In this document: positions 43,693 through 50,253 of the stretch, in pieces
Numbering within the stretch: position 1 is the stretch's first letter
Layout: every line of letters starts with the position of its first letter
NCBI RefSeq assembly: GCF_002847015.1
Contig: NZ_CP025085.1
Location: 1,674,001 to 1,738,000, forward strand
Origin: Prodigiosinella confusarubida
GTDB lineage: Bacteria; Pseudomonadota; Gammaproteobacteria; Enterobacterales; Enterobacteriaceae
Direction of reading: 5' to 3'
Length of the DNA: 64,000 bases
The notes under the pieces: generated by a model
Databases searched by the model: none
Seen by the model: only the letters and a program-made list of their open reading frames with translations
Told to the model about the DNA's origin: nothing
Translations under genes and position numbers: made by a program

Positions 43693-44306
43693 TGAGTGAT
43701 TCAATTCAGGCACAAACACACCTTAATAATACCGGGCTGGCCGTAAACGCGGGCTGGATAACTGTTTACCATGTTGACCCACAGACCCGCGAATATTGCG
43801 GGGCCAGTGATGAATACCTGATGCAGGGCGTGGGTATTCCCGCCGACAGCTACGCCGATGAACCCACATCACCCGAAGCCGGTCAGGCGCTACGCCGCAC
43901 GACAGACGGTAGCGCATGGGAACAGGTGCCCGATTATCGTGGCCAGACGGTATACGGCACGCAAACTGGCCAGGCGCAAACAGTCACCGCCCTCGGTAAT
44001 TTACCGGATGATGTGACACTGATGGCACCAGCGACGTCGTATGATAAATGGGATGGCAGCGCGTGGGTAACCGACACTGACGCCCAACACGCCGCCGCTG
44101 TCACTGTCGCACAACAGGAACGGGCGACACGCCGCGCAACCGCTAACGCCCGTATCGCAGAGCTCACCTACGCGGTGGATCTGGCATTGGCAACAGACAA
44201 GGAAAAAGCGGCCTTGACTGACTGGAAAACCTATATTGTGCTACTGAGCCGTATTGACACGTCTACAGCACCGGATATTGACTGGCCGACGGTGCCGGTG
44301 AATTGA
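43692..44306 (+). CDS. Tail fibre assembly chaperone (Tfa)
   Basis: A 204-residue Tfa-type protein. The N-terminal part holds the sugar-like region GWITVYHVDPQTREYCGAS; DYRGQTVYGTQTGQAQTV is near residue 78, and the C-terminal helix (ERATRRATANARIAEL, then AALTDWKTYIVLLSRIDT) is the conserved chaperone part. It overlaps the fibre stop by one base. It is the last phage gene before attR. Confidence 0.9.
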   Translation: MSDSIQAQTHLNNTGLAVNAGWITVYHVDPQTREYCGASDEYLMQGVGIPADSYADEPTSPEAGQALRRTTDGSAWEQVPDYRGQTVYGTQTGQAQTVTALGNLPDDVTLMAPATSYDKWDGSAWVTDTDAQHAAAVTVAQQERATRRATANARIAELTYAVDLALATDKEKAALTDWKTYIVLLSRIDTSTAPDIDWPTVPVN

Positions 44307-44470
44307 TTGTGTTCATGTTTTTTATTCGGTTTTTTGTTGGTATTTGATGTGGCGTGAATGTGTCGTCGTGTATCAATATAAACTATTGTGAGCTGTCACA
44401 AAACAATAATTAAGTGGTGTGAATGCGAGTAATCTATTGAATTTTAAATGATATTTATGTAGATCTTATG

Positions 44471-44517
44471 ATTCGTAATGCGAAGGTCGTAGGTTCGACT
44501 CCTATTATCGGCACCAT
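44471..44517 (+). other. attR: right copy of the 47-bp integration core
   Basis: Exact copy of 3794-3840, holding only the 3' part of tRNA-Thr from the anticodon loop on. It is not a functional tRNA gene. About 160 bases of AT-rich spacer without a gene separate it from tfa. Confidence 0.93.
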
Positions 44518-44679
44518 TTCAAACTCTTCCCAAGTTTACCGAAATCAACTCAAAGCCCGTATACTGCGGTTTCTGGCCCGTATCTTATCTCCTGTTATCA
44601 ACTGGACTCAACCGGAATCAAGTCACAGTTGGGGGAATAAATGGGGGCATTCTGTGTTCGGTCCAGGGAGATGCCCCCA

Positions 44680-44988
44680 ATGAAGCTTAATGCACGACAG
44701 GTAGACGCTGCTAAACCCAGAGAGAAAGCCTATAAGCTGGCAGATGGTGCTGGTTTGTATTTAGAGGTCGTTCCTTCTGGTTCTCGATACTGGCGGATGA
44801 AATATCGCTTCAATGGAAAAGAGAAGCGTATGGCTTTTGGTGTCTATACAGCAGTGTCTCTTGCACAAGCGAGGGCACTACGTGATGAAGCCAAGAAAAA
44901 ACTGGCCGAGGGTATCGATCCATCGTTTGCCAAGAAAGAAGAAAAGCTGGTCCGCGATGTGCAGCTCAATAACACTGACCCGTCCTAA
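44680..44988 (+). pseudogene. P4-type integrase, N-terminal fragment cut by an IS
   Basis: The first 95 residues match P4-family integrases (KLNARQVDAAKPREKAYKLA, GAGLYLEVVPSGSRYWRMKY, RMAFGVYTAVSLAQARALRD). Coding stops being integrase-like after QLNNT, where an IS sequence starts at about 44972, so the catalytic domain is lost. It lies 163 bases after attR, where an earlier island in the same tRNA gene would carry its integrase. The original island was therefore older than the prophage. Confidence 0.85.
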
Positions 44989-45029
44989 ATAGCGTTGACA
45001 CATTTAACTCGCACACTGAGGAAAATGTG

Positions 45030-46046
45030 ATGAACCAATATGTTAAACGCACGCAACGCGATTACCCTCTATCCTTTAAATTGGCCGTTGTTGAACAGGT
45101 CGAAAAAGGTGAAATGACATACCGCCAGGCGCAAGACCGCTACGGTATTCAAGGTAGCTACACCGTCATGACGTGGCTACGCAAGTACGGTCAACTTGAC
45201 TGGCTTTCCTCCGCAGAGGGGGAGTTTGAAAAACTGGGACATAAAGTAAAAGTCATTAGCCCCCAGTATGTAAAACCTTTTGTCCGTGGGCAAAAAAATG
45301 ACGGCAATGATGCGCAGGCGATAGCTGTGGCTCTGATGCAACCTACGATGCAGTTTGTTCCGTCGAAAAGCCCTGAACAGCAGGATATTCAGGCCCTGCA
45401 CCGTGCAAGACAACGTATTGTCAATCATCGTACTGCAACAGTCTGTCAAATCAGAGGGCTGGGAATAACAATCGGCGCGGCAGTCTCAAGAGTTCGTCGT
45501 GCCGTTCCGCTGATCCTTGAAGATGCTGAAAATGGTCTCAGCGTCAGAATGCGCAGGACGATTGCAGAACTCTATGATCTCTTTAACGACCTTGGTCGTC
45601 GTATAAACTTTTTTGATAAAGAAATCGATGTTGTGTTCAGACAATCTGAAGCCTGTCAGCGCATTGCCAAAGTTAAAGGCATTGGCCCTAAAACGGCCAC
45701 GGCTGTTGTAGCCGCTATTGGCAAAGGATCTGAATTTAAAAATGGTCGTCACTTTGCCGCATGGCTTGGTCTGGTTCCACGACAGCACTCGAGTGGCGAC
45801 AGACAGGTGCTGATGAATATGACGAAAAAAGGCGACAAGCATTTGCGGACACTTTTTATTCATGGTGCCCGCGCTGTCGTCAGGGTTGCCACGAATAACA
45901 ATGATGGCTGTCCGCATCAGTGGGTTAATCCGTTGAAGGAACGACGTGGGTTTAATAAAACGACCGTGGCGGTCGCTAACAAGAACGAGAGAATAATCTG
46001 GTCGATGCTGAGAAATGATACCGAGTATCAGGCAGTTGGAAATTAG
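45030..46046 (+). pseudogene. Chimeric transposase ORF: IS3 OrfA start fused to IS110 body
   Basis: Residues 1-60 look like an IS3-family OrfA (NQYVKRTQRDYPLSFKLAVV, MTYRQAQDRYGIQGSYTVMT). From about residue 65 the chain becomes an IS110-family transposase (KLGHKVKVISPQYVKPFVRG, KNDGNDAQAIAVALMQP, VKGIGPKTATAVVAAIG, HFAAWLGLVPRQHSSGDRQ). The IS110 N-terminus with its first DEDD residues is missing, and there seems to be a short in-frame loss at IRGLGITIG. It is probably inactive, although a full-length frame persists. Confidence 0.8.
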
Positions 46047-46250
46047 TACCCAGCCAGAAAAGTTGCAGTGTACTGAAAAATGGTGACAGGTTGCACCTGC
46101 ACAATCGGAACCTGATTTTTATACTGGCCTCAGAGGCCGTCCAGTTGTTGAGGCGATTGTGTGCGGATTACCCATTTGGGCACAGATTTTCCTGATGGCG
46201 GATAGATGTAAGCAACAACCCAAAACCAGATTCAATACTTGCAAAACGGA
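46047..46250 (+). mobile_element. Non-coding right end of the IS110 remnant
   Basis: About 200 bases after the IS110 stop contain an inverted CTGGCCTCAGAGGCC-like palindrome and no gene. They read as the 3' non-coding part of the IS, ending where the IS3-type fragment starts. Confidence 0.45.
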
Positions 46251-46461
46251 GGTAGTCCATAGATGTAATAGCTGGCTTCAGACACACCGTTTTCGCGGCA
46301 TACATCTTTAACGGTACGTCCGGCTTCAACGGACTTCAGTACAGCAATGATTTGGTGCTCGGTAAATCGGGCTTTGCGCATAGCGATCTCCTCACATGGA
46401 CATTATCAGTATGTCGGAAGATCTCTAAAAGTGAATGGTTCGGTTTAGCGGGATGCTTACA
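46251..46461 (-). mobile_element. IS3-family end fragment, copy 1
   Basis: On the minus strand from ATG 46381 a truncated OrfA reads RKARFTEHQIIAVLKSVEAG, then RTVKDVCRENGVSEASYY, the start of an IS407-group transposase. The outer end is TGTAAGCATCCCGCTAAACC. The rest of the element is gone. A shorter copy in the same orientation lies at 49198-49351. Confidence 0.8.
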
Positions 46462-46549
46462 ATAAGTTTAGTGCCACCAGAAGAACCATTAGATTGGGAT
46501 AACATCTAAGGTAAGGCGTGTTGACCAGAATTAATTAAAAGATAATCAG

Positions 46550-47503
46550 TCATTGTTTTTTCTGTAAAACAGCAAAGGAATCTTTACCAAGTTGTTTTAG
46601 TTTGTCTTCGCCATTAATTTTTATCAAGCTGTAATAATAATCTGGTTCGATGTTTTTAATATGAGACAGCATACCTAATAGATAAGGTATGTCTTTATGA
46701 TTGATTTTATTATTTGAATATAAATAAAATAATGCTCTTATTTTTTTTCGTAAGAACCTTCCTACTCCTAGATCACCAGTATTAGAAATAACAACACCCG
46801 TTATGCGACGAGACCTTCCCTTACCTATGAACTTTGTTTTACTTGTGTTGATTATTAGTTCTGGTTTTTTTTGAAGAGACACTAAATCAATAACAAAATT
46901 CTTTACATCATTAAGTTTATCAAAACTGTCAGATGAAAAAGTTAAATCATCTGCATATCGCGTATAAATAACATCATTTTCCTTACAGTGGTTGAACAAT
47001 TTTTCATCAAAATCATACATGACAATATTTGATATTATGGGTGATGAAGGAGCACCAATGCATAATCGTAGTTTTTTTTCTCCCTTTTTCCTTCGGAAAA
47101 GATAATGACTAATAACTTCATATTCAAAGTGGTTAAGTTTTATATCATTTTTTGAAATAAAATAATTAAGGTCTTGTGGTTTAATAGAATAAAAGAAATT
47201 CTCAAAATCCATCTTAAGGATGTATTCGTTTTTTTTATGCGGTTCCGCATTGTCAAAAATTGATTTTTCTTCGATATAAGCAGTGGCGCATTCATGCACT
47301 GGTAATAATGAAAGTAAGGAATTTACTATTGCACGTTGAACCTTTTTAACATCAGGCGATGGTTGTGCTATTTCCCTTAAGCCTTTACCATTTTTTTTCT
47401 TTATAAAGAAAACTTTGTATTTTTTTGGCGCTTTAATATAGCCAGAAATTATGGTCTTAGGGGTGCAATTTAATGTTTTAGACAACTCATCTATGTAACT
47501 CAT
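46550..47503 (-). CDS. Retron reverse transcriptase
   Basis: A 317-residue retron-type RT. The NAxxH motif is at 85-89 (DNAEPH), GAPSSPIISN at 150-159, the catalytic YADD at 183-186 (YTRYADDLTFSS), and a VTG-like ITG at 234-236 (SRRITGVVIS). There is no maturase or endonuclease domain, so it is not a group II intron RT. It would copy the msd part of the upstream ncRNA into msDNA linked to the RNA. An AGGAGGAAGG site lies in the 12-base gap after the effector gene, so the two are one operon. Strongly AT-rich compared with its neighbours, as is usual for transferred defence genes. Confidence 0.93.
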   Translation of the reverse strand: MSYIDELSKTLNCTPKTIISGYIKAPKKYKVFFIKKKNGKGLREIAQPSPDVKKVQRAIVNSLLSLLPVHECATAYIEEKSIFDNAEPHKKNEYILKMDFENFFYSIKPQDLNYFISKNDIKLNHFEYEVISHYLFRRKKGEKKLRLCIGAPSSPIISNIVMYDFDEKLFNHCKENDVIYTRYADDLTFSSDSFDKLNDVKNFVIDLVSLQKKPELIINTSKTKFIGKGRSRRITGVVISNTGDLGVGRFLRKKIRALFYLYSNNKINHKDIPYLLGMLSHIKNIEPDYYYSLIKINGEDKLKQLGKDSFAVLQKKQ

Positions 47504-47515
47504 TCCTTCCTCCTG

Positions 47516-48487
47516 TTATCTATTTAAAGCATCGTTTCTAGAAATATCACCTTCTCTATAGAAGAGAATAACTTTGGTTTTAGCATCATCAGCATCTACA
47601 AAGGATGATACCTGTTTTTTATTATTGTTGTATCTATATTTTATAAAACCATAGTTGTTATGAGATGCGACATAGAATATATCTCCAGAATTAACCTTTA
47701 TTATTAATTCTAGATTCTCGAGAATATAAAGGTATTCTTTTATCTTTTTAACAGTAAGTTCAATGGAGAAACCAACGGATAAATATATTTTAATCTCACC
47801 AACCTTCAATGCGGAAAAAATATAAATAAGATCAGCGATTACTAGGCAGATATGACCTTTTCGGTCTTTTTCAAATTTTACTGTTGATTGTGTCTTTTGT
47901 TCAATTTCTTGTTTTAATTTATCTAATATAATATCAGCTTTGTTATAAATTACTTGATTAGTGTCAGAAAAACGAAGGTTGACCTTTTTTCTATCTCCTG
48001 ATGCTATATACTCCACGTTCCATTCGTATCTTAAAATAACTTGCTTATTATCTTCAAGATATTTAATCACACCTAGATTTATGAAGGATTTTCCAATTAT
48101 TGTATTTGTGTTTAAAATAGTAATTAATTTTTTTGATATTGATTCAATGATGCTAAATGCGCCAAGTTCTGCATACGCACCTAATCCTTCGACTATTAAA
48201 ATTACAGCACTTGCTAAATCAGCTAGAACAATTTCAAGATCAATTAAGTTATCTATTTTTGAATGCTCAAGCCAATCTTGAAACTCTTCTGCTTCACGTA
48301 TACGAGAACTTAGCTTGCTATCAGTATGCTCAAGGCGGCGTAATAAAGCATCCCGCATCGAACCGGGATTATCGACATCAACTGAGTTACGTACACCGCC
48401 ACAAATGAACACAAAATTAGGTAGGTTTTCTAACCTTAGTTCTTCTGCATCGATGCAGAGTATGAAATCGTCTCTGATATCGTCCAT
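47516..48487 (-). CDS. Retron effector, nucleoside-deoxyribosyltransferase-like (St85/Ec86 type)
   Basis: A 323-residue protein that I match to the effector of retron Ec86/Sen2 (type II-A). FVFICGG lies at 25-31, EIVLADLASAVILIVEG at 85-101, YAELGAFS at 105-112 with the probable catalytic Glu107, and KSFINLGVIKYL at 133-144. The Ec86 effector has the equivalent order CGG, LENILAEAVDVIILF, FTELGAFS and SFINYGPVRLL. The C-terminal 150 residues should be a winged-helix-like part contacting msDNA or RT; they diverge strongly. In the known system RT and msDNA restrain the effector, and phage attack releases NAD- or nucleotide-degrading activity that kills the cell. Confidence 0.85.
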   Translation of the reverse strand: MDDIRDDFILCIDAEELRLENLPNFVFICGGVRNSVDVDNPGSMRDALLRRLEHTDSKLSSRIREAEEFQDWLEHSKIDNLIDLEIVLADLASAVILIVEGLGAYAELGAFSIIESISKKLITILNTNTIIGKSFINLGVIKYLEDNKQVILRYEWNVEYIASGDRKKVNLRFSDTNQVIYNKADIILDKLKQEIEQKTQSTVKFEKDRKGHICLVIADLIYIFSALKVGEIKIYLSVGFSIELTVKKIKEYLYILENLELIIKVNSGDIFYVASHNNYGFIKYRYNNNKKQVSSFVDADDAKTKVILFYREGDISRNDALNR

Positions 48488-48507
48488 TGAGCAGCCGCTT
48501 ATGTTAT

Positions 48508-48533
48508 AAAAAACCCCGGTAAACCGGGGTTCT
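48508..48533 (-). terminator. Hairpin terminator between retron ncRNA and effector gene
   Basis: AACCCCGG-TTTA-CCGGGGTT followed by TTTTTAT on the minus strand, starting two bases after the end of the ncRNA repeat a2. It would end most transcripts as free ncRNA and let a fraction read into the protein genes. Confidence 0.85.
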
Positions 48534-48534
48534 G

Positions 48535-48665
48535 CTCTTTACCTAGAAGGGCACGGCCTGAGTAAAAATCGAAGATTTTTGGGAAGGCCGTGGCATAAAT
48601 GACCACAATCAACAAGTTCCGGTGATACACCAGATGAAGCAGATACGCCTCTATCGCGTAAAGAG
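48535..48665 (-). ncRNA. Retron msr-msd non-coding RNA (about 131 nt)
   Basis: The RNA is bounded by inverted repeats CTCTTTAC (a1, 48658-48665) and GTAAAGAG (a2, 48535-48542). The msr part holds the hairpin TCTGGTG-TAT-CACCGGA at 48618-48634. The msd part is a 41-base hairpin at 48552-48592: an 8-bp CACGGCCT/AGGCCGTG base, a small TCCC/ACTC internal loop, and a 7-bp AAAAATC-TTC-GATTTTT tip. The order a1, msr, msd, a2, effector, RT is that of Ec86. The priming G would be close after a1 (ACGCGATAG), which is inferred. Confidence 0.88.
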
Positions 48666-48668
48666 TGT

Positions 48669-48698
48669 CTTATACACTAACTTAATGATTTGCATCAA
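48669..48698 (-). promoter_or_regulatory. Promoter of the retron
   Basis: TTGATG (48693-48698), an 18-base spacer and TATAAG (48669-48674) on the minus strand would start the transcript at or just before a1, so that the RNA begins at the stem needed for priming. Confidence 0.65.
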
Positions 48699-48807
48699 TC
48701 AAGTTGCTTGTCTCAAGATTATGGAACGCATTGATAATGGCGAAAAAATTGTTGAGAGCATAGTTAGCTTTGAATAGTCATATTGTTTAACTTAAATGCT
48801 AGTAATA

Positions 48808-49184
48808 TTAATCAAGTAACCCACGCGAAACCTTACTCGCCGTCTGACTGAAATTATATCGATCAACAACATTCCCCTTGAACCAAATCTCTAACGAATT
48901 CATATGCGCGGTGCTGCTGTTCTTCAGTAGGCCAGACCGGGAATGTAGTTCGAGATCTGGCTCTCGCCTGACATGCTGGAGTAGGACCACATTTCCTGTC
49001 CATCATTGGTGGCTCGTGTTTGTGGTTCCCCGAATGCGTTAATAACATCTTGCGGGGTAGTTTTCCCTTTAACTATTTTGGTTTTTACGGTTTGTTGCGA
49101 TTCGTCTTTAAGGGATTTGTTGCCATAGGTGGTGCAAGCGGTAAGAGGCAGGATCACCAACGCAGTGATAAACAATTTTCTCAT
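48808..49184 (-). pseudogene. SmpA/OmlA-like lipoprotein gene, frameshifted
   Basis: ATG 49184 follows GGAG. The product has a signal peptide and lipobox (RKLFITALVILPLTACTTYG) and the motif TTPQDVINAFGEPQTR of SmpA/OmlA-like small lipoproteins. The frame ends at 48924 (NYIPGLAY), but another frame continues the family with LLKNSSTAHMNSLEIWFKGN then VVDRYNFSQTASKVSRGLLD, so one indel near 48930-48950 breaks the gene. An IS3 fragment ends only about 13 bases before its start. Confidence 0.75.
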
Positions 49185-49197
49185 GTTAACTCCATTT

Positions 49198-49351
49198 GAC
49201 GGTACGTCCAGCTTCAACGGACTTCAAAACGGCGATGATCTGGTGCTCGGTAAATCGGGCTTTGCGCATAGCGATCTCCTCACATGGACATTATCAGTAT
49301 GTCGGAAGATCTCTAAAAGTGAATGGTTCGGTTTAGCGGGATGCTTACACA
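49198..49351 (-). mobile_element. IS3-family end fragment, copy 2
   Basis: Nearly identical to part of 46251-46461 and in the same orientation, with the OrfA start at 49269 and the end TGTAAGCATCCCGCTAAACC at 49351. Only about 24 codons of OrfA remain. It lies between the lipoprotein pseudogene and the ars operon. Confidence 0.8.
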
Positions 49352-49395
49352 TCCTCCCTTCCTGATTTGTGGGAGAGTTCTCGTAAATAGGAATT

Positions 49396-49420
49396 AACAT
49401 ATCTGTTTTTACGAATATGA
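49396..49420 (+). promoter_or_regulatory. ArsR operator-like site upstream of arsR
   Basis: A 25-base site starting AACATAT and ending ACGAATATGA. It recurs with three mismatches at 49841-49865. It lies 56 bases before arsR within the probable promoter and is the expected binding place for the ArsR dimer. Confidence 0.6.
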
Positions 49421-49475
49421 ATGTTGATTTTGATCCTTTTGGGAGTATCCTACCTTCAATAGAACAGGAGGCCTA

Positions 49476-49826
49476 ATGTCACTAACTCCCCTACAACTCT
49501 TCAAAAACCTCTCTGATGAAACCCGTTTGGGCATAGTGTTGTTGCTCAGAGAGATGGGAGAACTGTGCGTGTGCGACCTTTGCACTGCACTGGAACAGTC
49601 ACAGCCCAAGATCTCCCGTCACCTGGCAATGCTTCGGGAAAGTGGTCTATTGCTGGATCGCAAGCAGGGGAAATGGGTTCATTACCGCTTATCCCCGCAT
49701 ATTCCTTCCTGGGCTGCTCAGGTTATTGAACAGGCCTGGTTAAGCCAACAGGATGACGTACAGGCCATCGCCCTTAAGCTGGCATCAGCCAATTGTTCTG
49801 GCAGCGGTAAGGCAGTTTGTATCTAA
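49476..49826 (+). CDS. arsR: ArsR, arsenite-responsive repressor
   Basis: A 116-residue winged-helix repressor. The arsenite-binding cysteines are in ELCVCDLC (C31, C33, C36), and the recognition helix is QSQPKISRHLAMLRESGLL. The length equals plasmid-type ArsR proteins. It represses the ars operon until As(III) or Sb(III) binds. AGGAGG precedes ATG 49476. The gene heads arsRDABC, all in one direction. Confidence 0.96.
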   Translation: MSLTPLQLFKNLSDETRLGIVLLLREMGELCVCDLCTALEQSQPKISRHLAMLRESGLLLDRKQGKWVHYRLSPHIPSWAAQVIEQAWLSQQDDVQAIALKLASANCSGSGKAVCI

Positions 49827-49840
49827 AAAATTTGCCTGAA

Positions 49841-49865
49841 CATATATGATTTTACGAATGTGAGG
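49841..49865 (+). promoter_or_regulatory. Second ars operator-like site, upstream of arsD
   Basis: Matches 22 of 25 bases of the site at 49396-49420 and lies in the 47-base gap between arsR and arsD, directly before the arsD ribosome-binding region. Confidence 0.55.
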
Positions 49866-49873
49866 TGTTAAAG

Positions 49874-50236
49874 ATGAAAACGTTAACGGTGTTTGATCCG
49901 GCGATGTGTTGCAGTACCGGCGTTTGTGGCTCAGATGTCGATCAAGTTCTGGTCGATTTCTCTGCTGATGTGCAATGGCTGAAAGGGCGTGGGGTTCAGA
50001 TCGAACGTTACAACCTGGCGCAACAGCCGATGAGCTTCGTTGAGAACGCAAAAGCGAAAGCATTCCTTGAAGCTTCTGGAGCCGAAGGGCTACCGCTGCT
50101 GTTGCTGGATGGCGAAATGGTGATGGCAGGACGTTATCCCAAACGCACTGAACTGGCTCGCTGGTTTGGTATACCGCTGGAGAAAGTGGGAGTGGCACCG
50201 ACAAGCTGCTGTGGCGGTAATACTTCCTGTTGTTGA
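49874..50236 (+). CDS. arsD: ArsD, arsenic metallochaperone
   Basis: A 120-residue protein with the metal-binding cysteines C12, C13 and C18 (DPAMCCSTGVCGSD) and the C-terminal vicinal pairs in TSCCGGNTSCC. ArsD takes As(III) from glutathione and hands it to ArsA, raising its ATPase activity; it is also a weak repressor. The ATG at 49874 is preferred over 49865 because the product then begins MKTLTVFDP as usual. It ends shortly before arsA. Confidence 0.95.
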   Translation: MKTLTVFDPAMCCSTGVCGSDVDQVLVDFSADVQWLKGRGVQIERYNLAQQPMSFVENAKAKAFLEASGAEGLPLLLLDGEMVMAGRYPKRTELARWFGIPLEKVGVAPTSCCGGNTSCC

Positions 50237-50253
50237 TTATGTCAGGAGGACAT

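Larger units (their letters stand above)
3794..44517. mobile_element. Complete temperate prophage, contractile-tail type, about 40.7 kb
   Basis: The element is bounded by perfect 47-bp att repeats and carries, in order, an integrase/early-left arm on the minus strand, a divergent immunity region, right early genes, a late regulator, lysis, terminase, capsid, sheath and tube, tape measure, baseplate, fibre and fibre-assembly genes. I see no transposon or frameshift in an essential structural gene, so it may be inducible. The set of a DUF1073 portal, DUF2213 protease/scaffold, DUF2184 capsid and DUF3383/DUF3277 sheath and tube is that of a myovirus unlike P2 and Mu. Confidence 0.93.

Noticed and set aside
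44471..44517. Second tRNA-Thr gene
   Set aside because: Only the 3' part from the anticodon loop is present; there is no acceptor 5' strand or D-arm, so it is attR.
46047..46250. Additional small gene after the IS110 ORF
   Set aside because: No frame with a ribosome-binding site; reads as IS non-coding end.
46550..47503. Group II intron reverse transcriptase
   Set aside because: Too short, no maturase or endonuclease domain, no intron RNA domains V/VI downstream; it has retron motifs and a msr-msd upstream.
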